Shown piece by piece: positions 61,411 through 64,000 of a DNA stretch of 64,000 bases. A program made the translations under genes and the position numbers. Location: contig CBDCFV010000005.1 in NCBI GenBank assembly GCA_965216425.1, positions 496,001 through 560,000 of the forward strand, read 5' to 3'. Under the pieces are notes generated by a model. The model saw nothing but the letters and a program-made list of their open reading frames with translations, was not told the DNA's origin and did not search any database. The stretch comes from CBDCFV01 sp965216425 (lineage in GTDB: Bacteria > Chloroflexota > Dehalococcoidia > Lucifugimonadales > UBA3495). Position 1 is the first letter of the stretch. Each line of letters opens with the position of its first letter.

Positions 61411-62174
61411 TGGAAGCTGTACACCCTGCTCTCCCGCAATATGGCGGGCACTTCGTCCAGAGTATCACGTTTTGGATCGCGCACATTGATGCGCCGACCC
61501 AAGGTGATCTGGCTAAACCGCCGCAAGGAAGGGCAAACTTTCAACAGACCGTTAAGGGTTATTTTCTCTCCCCCCAAGAAAACGTAGTCCAACTCGCGGG
61601 CATAAGGCGCAAACTGCACTTGTACAACTTCGCAAGTCTTGTCGTAAATCTTGCGTATCTGGCCTTCGCGAATTCGTTGGAACCGGAGTTGGGACGTGCC
61701 CCCGGCATGGTGTTTCCCCTTTACGTACCGGGCATCGGTCTTGGAGGACAGCAGGCGGTCGCCTTGGTAAACGGCCACCGAGAAACGCCCCAACCGGAGC
61801 AACACCACGCCGACGGTGTAGTCGGCCTGCAAAAGCGCCAAAAGTGGAGATGGGTCCCAATGGTCGTAGAGTAGGTTTGCGGTTACCGGGAAGGGAGGCA
61901 CGACGACCAGTACTTCGCCTCCACAGCGGAAGGCGGCGATACCCGTGTCCGACTCCAAAACCCCGCGGTCCAAACCGGCAAGCCGGGCTTGCCACTCGGC
62001 TCCGGCGACACCTTGCGACGCAAGAAACTCACTTAGCTTGCCGGGTTTCAGGTACACAGTGGACGCGGACAAGGAAAGGGCAGGAGCGCTGGCATCGAGA
62101 ACGCGCTCCAAGCGGGCTTTGGCGACGAATTGGCCGGACTGCAAGCCCCGGAAAGGTCCGTTTCCGGCAGTCAC
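61401..62174 (-). CDS. Vms1-like release factor (VLRF1/eRF1-fold peptidyl-tRNA hydrolase)
   Basis: A 257-residue protein with the VLRF1 signature HHAGGTSQLRFQRIREGQI at about 155-173, including the GGxSQxRF loop whose Gln acts like the GGQ of release factors. The segments around it (VGVVLLRLGRFSVAVYQGDR and LDYVFLGGEKITLNGLL) fit the eRF1 domain 2-like fold of Vms1. Such proteins free nascent chains from peptidyl-tRNA on stalled 50S subunits. The stop overlaps the mutS2 start by ten bases, so the two are coupled. Confidence 0.85.
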   Translation of the reverse strand: MTAGNGPFRGLQSGQFVAKARLERVLDASAPALSLSASTVYLKPGKLSEFLASQGVAGAEWQARLAGLDRGVLESDTGIAAFRCGGEVLVVVPPFPVTANLLYDHWDPSPLLALLQADYTVGVVLLRLGRFSVAVYQGDRLLSSKTDARYVKGKHHAGGTSQLRFQRIREGQIRKIYDKTCEVVQVQFAPYARELDYVFLGGEKITLNGLLKVCPSLRRFSQITLGRRINVRDPKRDTLDEVPAILRESRVYSFQWT

Positions 62175-62286
62175 AGTGGAAACGGACGGTCCGGGTTCGC
62201 TGTCGATGCGTTCCTCAGGCTCAGGGTGGTGGAGATCGCTGTTCCCGGCTATCGGTAATCCTCCAACACGCCCGGATGAGGAAGGT

Positions 62287-62841
62287 CTAACTGGCGAAGG
62301 AATTTCGGAAGCGGTAAAGAGTGAACTCCGGTTCGACGGGAGCGACCGGAAGGTATTCGGCTTCTTGTATCTTGGCTACGATGAACCACGGGCCCTCCCC
62401 TTGGAGAGCATTCAAGAACACCCCTTCCAACTCTTCCAAGTCGGAGACGGTGGCGGTGTTTGCGATGCCGCAACTCTGGGCGACTTGCTCCAGATCGGTC
62501 CCGTTAGCAGTGTGACTGGGCTGATGCCCCGTCTGCCCCCATTCTTCGTTGTCCCAAACCACCACTACAAGGTTCCTGGGCTGTTCCCGGCCTATAGTGC
62601 CGATGGTTCCCAAGTTCATCAGTATAGACCCGTCGCCATCGAGGGAGATTACCTTCTCATCGGTGCCCATGCACATACCCAAGGCGATGGATGAGCACAA
62701 TCCCATGCTGCCGTAAGTGTAGAAGTTGCGGTCCCGGTGACCCGCGTGCCAAAGCTCGTCGCTGGTTGGCCCAAGGTTGGCCACGATAGGATAGTTGCCG
62801 GCGTGGCTCAGGACCAGTTTTGTGGCCTCCAGTCTAAACAC
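62287..62841 (-). CDS. Sulfopyruvate/phosphonopyruvate decarboxylase-like, TPP-binding (beta) subunit
   Basis: A 184-residue TPP-binding half-enzyme. The TPP motif is SLDGDGSILMNLGTIGTIG near residues 66-84 (GDGS...N), preceded by YTYGSMGLCSSIALGMCMG. This is the ComE-type subunit of sulfopyruvate decarboxylase or the C-terminal part of phosphonopyruvate decarboxylase; the substrate cannot be fixed from sequence. It starts at GTG 62841 and overlaps the alpha subunit's stop by eight bases. Confidence 0.82.
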   Translation of the reverse strand: MFRLEATKLVLSHAGNYPIVANLGPTSDELWHAGHRDRNFYTYGSMGLCSSIALGMCMGTDEKVISLDGDGSILMNLGTIGTIGREQPRNLVVVVWDNEEWGQTGHQPSHTANGTDLEQVAQSCGIANTATVSDLEELEGVFLNALQGEGPWFIVAKIQEAEYLPVAPVEPEFTLYRFRNSFAS

Positions 62842-63340
62842 GCTTGCCTCCGTGCAGCATCTGGGTCAAACAAATCGCCACCGGCTGCCGCCCGGCGTAA
62901 CAAAGCTTCATCGCTCCGTCCAACAAGGTGTCCAAGCGATAGTCGTCGTCGATGGTGAAGTGGACCAGCCCCAATAGATCCAGGATTGGACGGGTGGTCC
63001 TGCCCATGGGTACCTGCGCAATGTTGAATTCCCCTGGGCCGCCCCTGAGATTTATGAAAATGGGTACGGGGGCGCGAGCGGGAATACAAAGGCTTGCGAT
63101 GGCGTTAATCGTGTTGCCAAACCCGCTGGACTGCATGAACACCGCGGCGTTGCGTCCGACGGCGTAGGAGCCGACGGCAACGCCGATGGCCTCTTCCTCG
63201 CGGGCCGCCGACACCAAGTGAAAGAATGGGTCCTCATCAATGATGCTGGTGACTTGATGTATGGACGTGTCGGGCACGTAGGAGATTAACGAGGTATCCC
63301 AGTTCTTCAAGCTTTGTACGATGGTCTCAGCCCAAGTCAT
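62834..63340 (-). CDS. Sulfopyruvate/phosphonopyruvate decarboxylase-like, alpha subunit
   Basis: A 168-residue partner subunit, read from ATG 63340; an upstream start at 63397 would add 19 residues that do not fit. The pyrimidine-binding region has AAREEEAIGVAVGSYAVGR (catalytic Glu), QSSGFGNTINAIASLCIPAR and NLRGGPGEFNIAQVPMGR. With the beta subunit it forms the TPP decarboxylase, turning sulfopyruvate to sulfoacetaldehyde or phosphonopyruvate to phosphonoacetaldehyde. No other coenzyme M or phosphonate genes are next to it. Confidence 0.82.
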   Translation of the reverse strand: MTWAETIVQSLKNWDTSLISYVPDTSIHQVTSIIDEDPFFHLVSAAREEEAIGVAVGSYAVGRNAAVFMQSSGFGNTINAIASLCIPARAPVPIFINLRGGPGEFNIAQVPMGRTTRPILDLLGLVHFTIDDDYRLDTLLDGAMKLCYAGRQPVAICLTQMLHGGKRV

Positions 63341-63390
63341 AGGTCGGCACGCCTCACTCGCGGGAGCCTGGAATGGCCCGGTATCAATGA

Positions 63391-63443
63391 ACGTCACCCC
63401 TGCGCATGCGGGGGCTGGATTCCCGCCTTCGCGGGAATGACGG
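63391..63443. repeat. GCGGGAAT-type palindromic repeat
   Basis: One copy of the dispersed palindrome, GGATTCCCGCCTTCGCGGGA followed by ATGACGG, preceded by a TGCGCATGCGGGGGCT arm. It lies between the decarboxylase genes and the membrane protein gene. Confidence 0.65.
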
Positions 63444-63471
63444 AGTGACTCGGTAACGGCCCATCATCCCG

Positions 63472-63933
63472 TCAGGTCTCGTCTCCGGTGGTGGAACTTT
63501 CGCCTTCTAAATAGTCCCGGGAGCCGGCGGCGTGGAAACTGCTCAAGGCCTCTTCCAGCCGGTCGTGGAAAGTTTCCGAGTCCCGAGGCTGCAACATGAG
63601 GCTTCGCCCATTGGCCATACGCAAACGGAGTCGATCGCCGATGGAGGGCAGGCTCAAAAATTCCACGTGGGAAATTTGATGGAACGATATAATCCTCTTT
63701 CGAGGAGTCCCGAACATGATGACCATGTAGCCTGGGAATATCATGTAATGCTTGGGGGTAGTAAGCCAACTGTAAGCCGCCACTACCAGTCCCAAGATTA
63801 ACACTACCCCGCCGTCGCCCTGGGTCAGGCCCCATAGGCCAAACACGGCGACGATCAGGGCAAAGATAAACGTCAGGTTCATGCTCCGGCGGTTGCTGTC
63901 CCAGTGTATTGGTGTTTCTTGAGGCGCTTGCAT
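63472..63933 (-). CDS. Small membrane protein with PH-like domain
   Basis: A 153-residue protein. Residues about 18-58 form two membrane helices (NLTFIFALIVAVFGLWGLT and VVLILGLVVAAYSWL). The rest resembles a bacterial PH domain: YMIFPGYMVIMFGTPRKRII, FHQISHVEFLSLPSIGDRLRLR, LQPRDSETFHDRLEEALSSF. The function is unknown. The last 67 bases of the window after its start hold no other gene. Confidence 0.7.
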   Translation of the reverse strand: MQAPQETPIHWDSNRRSMNLTFIFALIVAVFGLWGLTQGDGGVVLILGLVVAAYSWLTTPKHYMIFPGYMVIMFGTPRKRIISFHQISHVEFLSLPSIGDRLRLRMANGRSLMLQPRDSETFHDRLEEALSSFHAAGSRDYLEGESSTTGDET

Positions 63934-64000
63934 GGGCCTATTTTAGCACAAGTGTAAATTCCCGTGACAGTCGTAAATTCCGGCTGGGCGCCGGTCAGAA

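Overview
This 64 kb GC-rich window is densely coded and reads as chromosome from a free-living aerobic bacterium. I infer a Chloroflexota member, probably of the Dehalococcoidia/SAR202 kind. The grounds are the mix of genes: a Ni-superoxide dismutase, a mitochondrial-type aconitase, a fused CobA-HemD, a two-domain siroheme decarboxylase, several amidohydrolases, a peptide ABC transporter whose lipoprotein carries a repeated charged linker, a Vms1-like release factor, and many small dispersed inverted repeats. No rRNA marker is present, so the taxonomy is inference.

Layout. 1-232: 3' end of an Fpg/Nei DNA glycosylase. 0.5-6.8 kb (minus): a possible defence operon mcrB-mcrC followed by a Rad50/SbcC-like zinc-hook ATPase with a one-base frameshift, then a GNAT and a PPOX-family gene. 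6.9-12.7 kb: ffh, two unknown genes, and a compact minus-strand group amidohydrolase-Mug/UDG-thpR-alkA. 12.9-21 kb: split transketolase, proBA, mfd. 21-24.5 kb: an accessory stretch in which a two-gene PD-(D/E)XK cassette lies between the mfd end and a diverged second copy of the mfd 3' end, followed by a pentapeptide-repeat protein and a HEPN-like gene. 24.7-38.5 kb: tRNA-Pro, a GH88-like hydrolase, an MBL-fold hydrolase, a peptide-type ABC transporter without ATPases, an amidohydrolase, an MFS exporter, aconitase and a Uma2 nuclease. 38.5-39.3 kb: a complete IS5-family element.

39.7-47.2 kb: a regulator and a tetrapyrrole operon (siroheme decarboxylase, precorrin-2 dehydrogenase, hemC, cobA-hemD, hemB, hemL) that makes uroporphyrinogen III and siroheme from glutamate semialdehyde; hemA is missing. 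47.3-49.3 kb: divergent hspR/hsp20 with clear promoters, and sodN. 49.5-54 kb: ilvD followed by a DUF262-HEPN module whose HEPN gene is cut in two by a decayed IS630 element. 54-58.1 kb: tldD and pmbA/tldE, separated by a dead retropepsin-like gene and a second HEPN-like gene. 58.2-64 kb: enoyl-CoA hydratase, an overlapping VLRF1-mutS2 pair (a likely ribosome-rescue module), a split sulfopyruvate-decarboxylase-like enzyme and a small membrane protein.

The most interesting leads are the McrBC-Rad50-like operon without SbcD, the VLRF1-MutS2 operon, the IS-disrupted DUF262-HEPN module, and the duplicated mfd end flanking a nuclease cassette.
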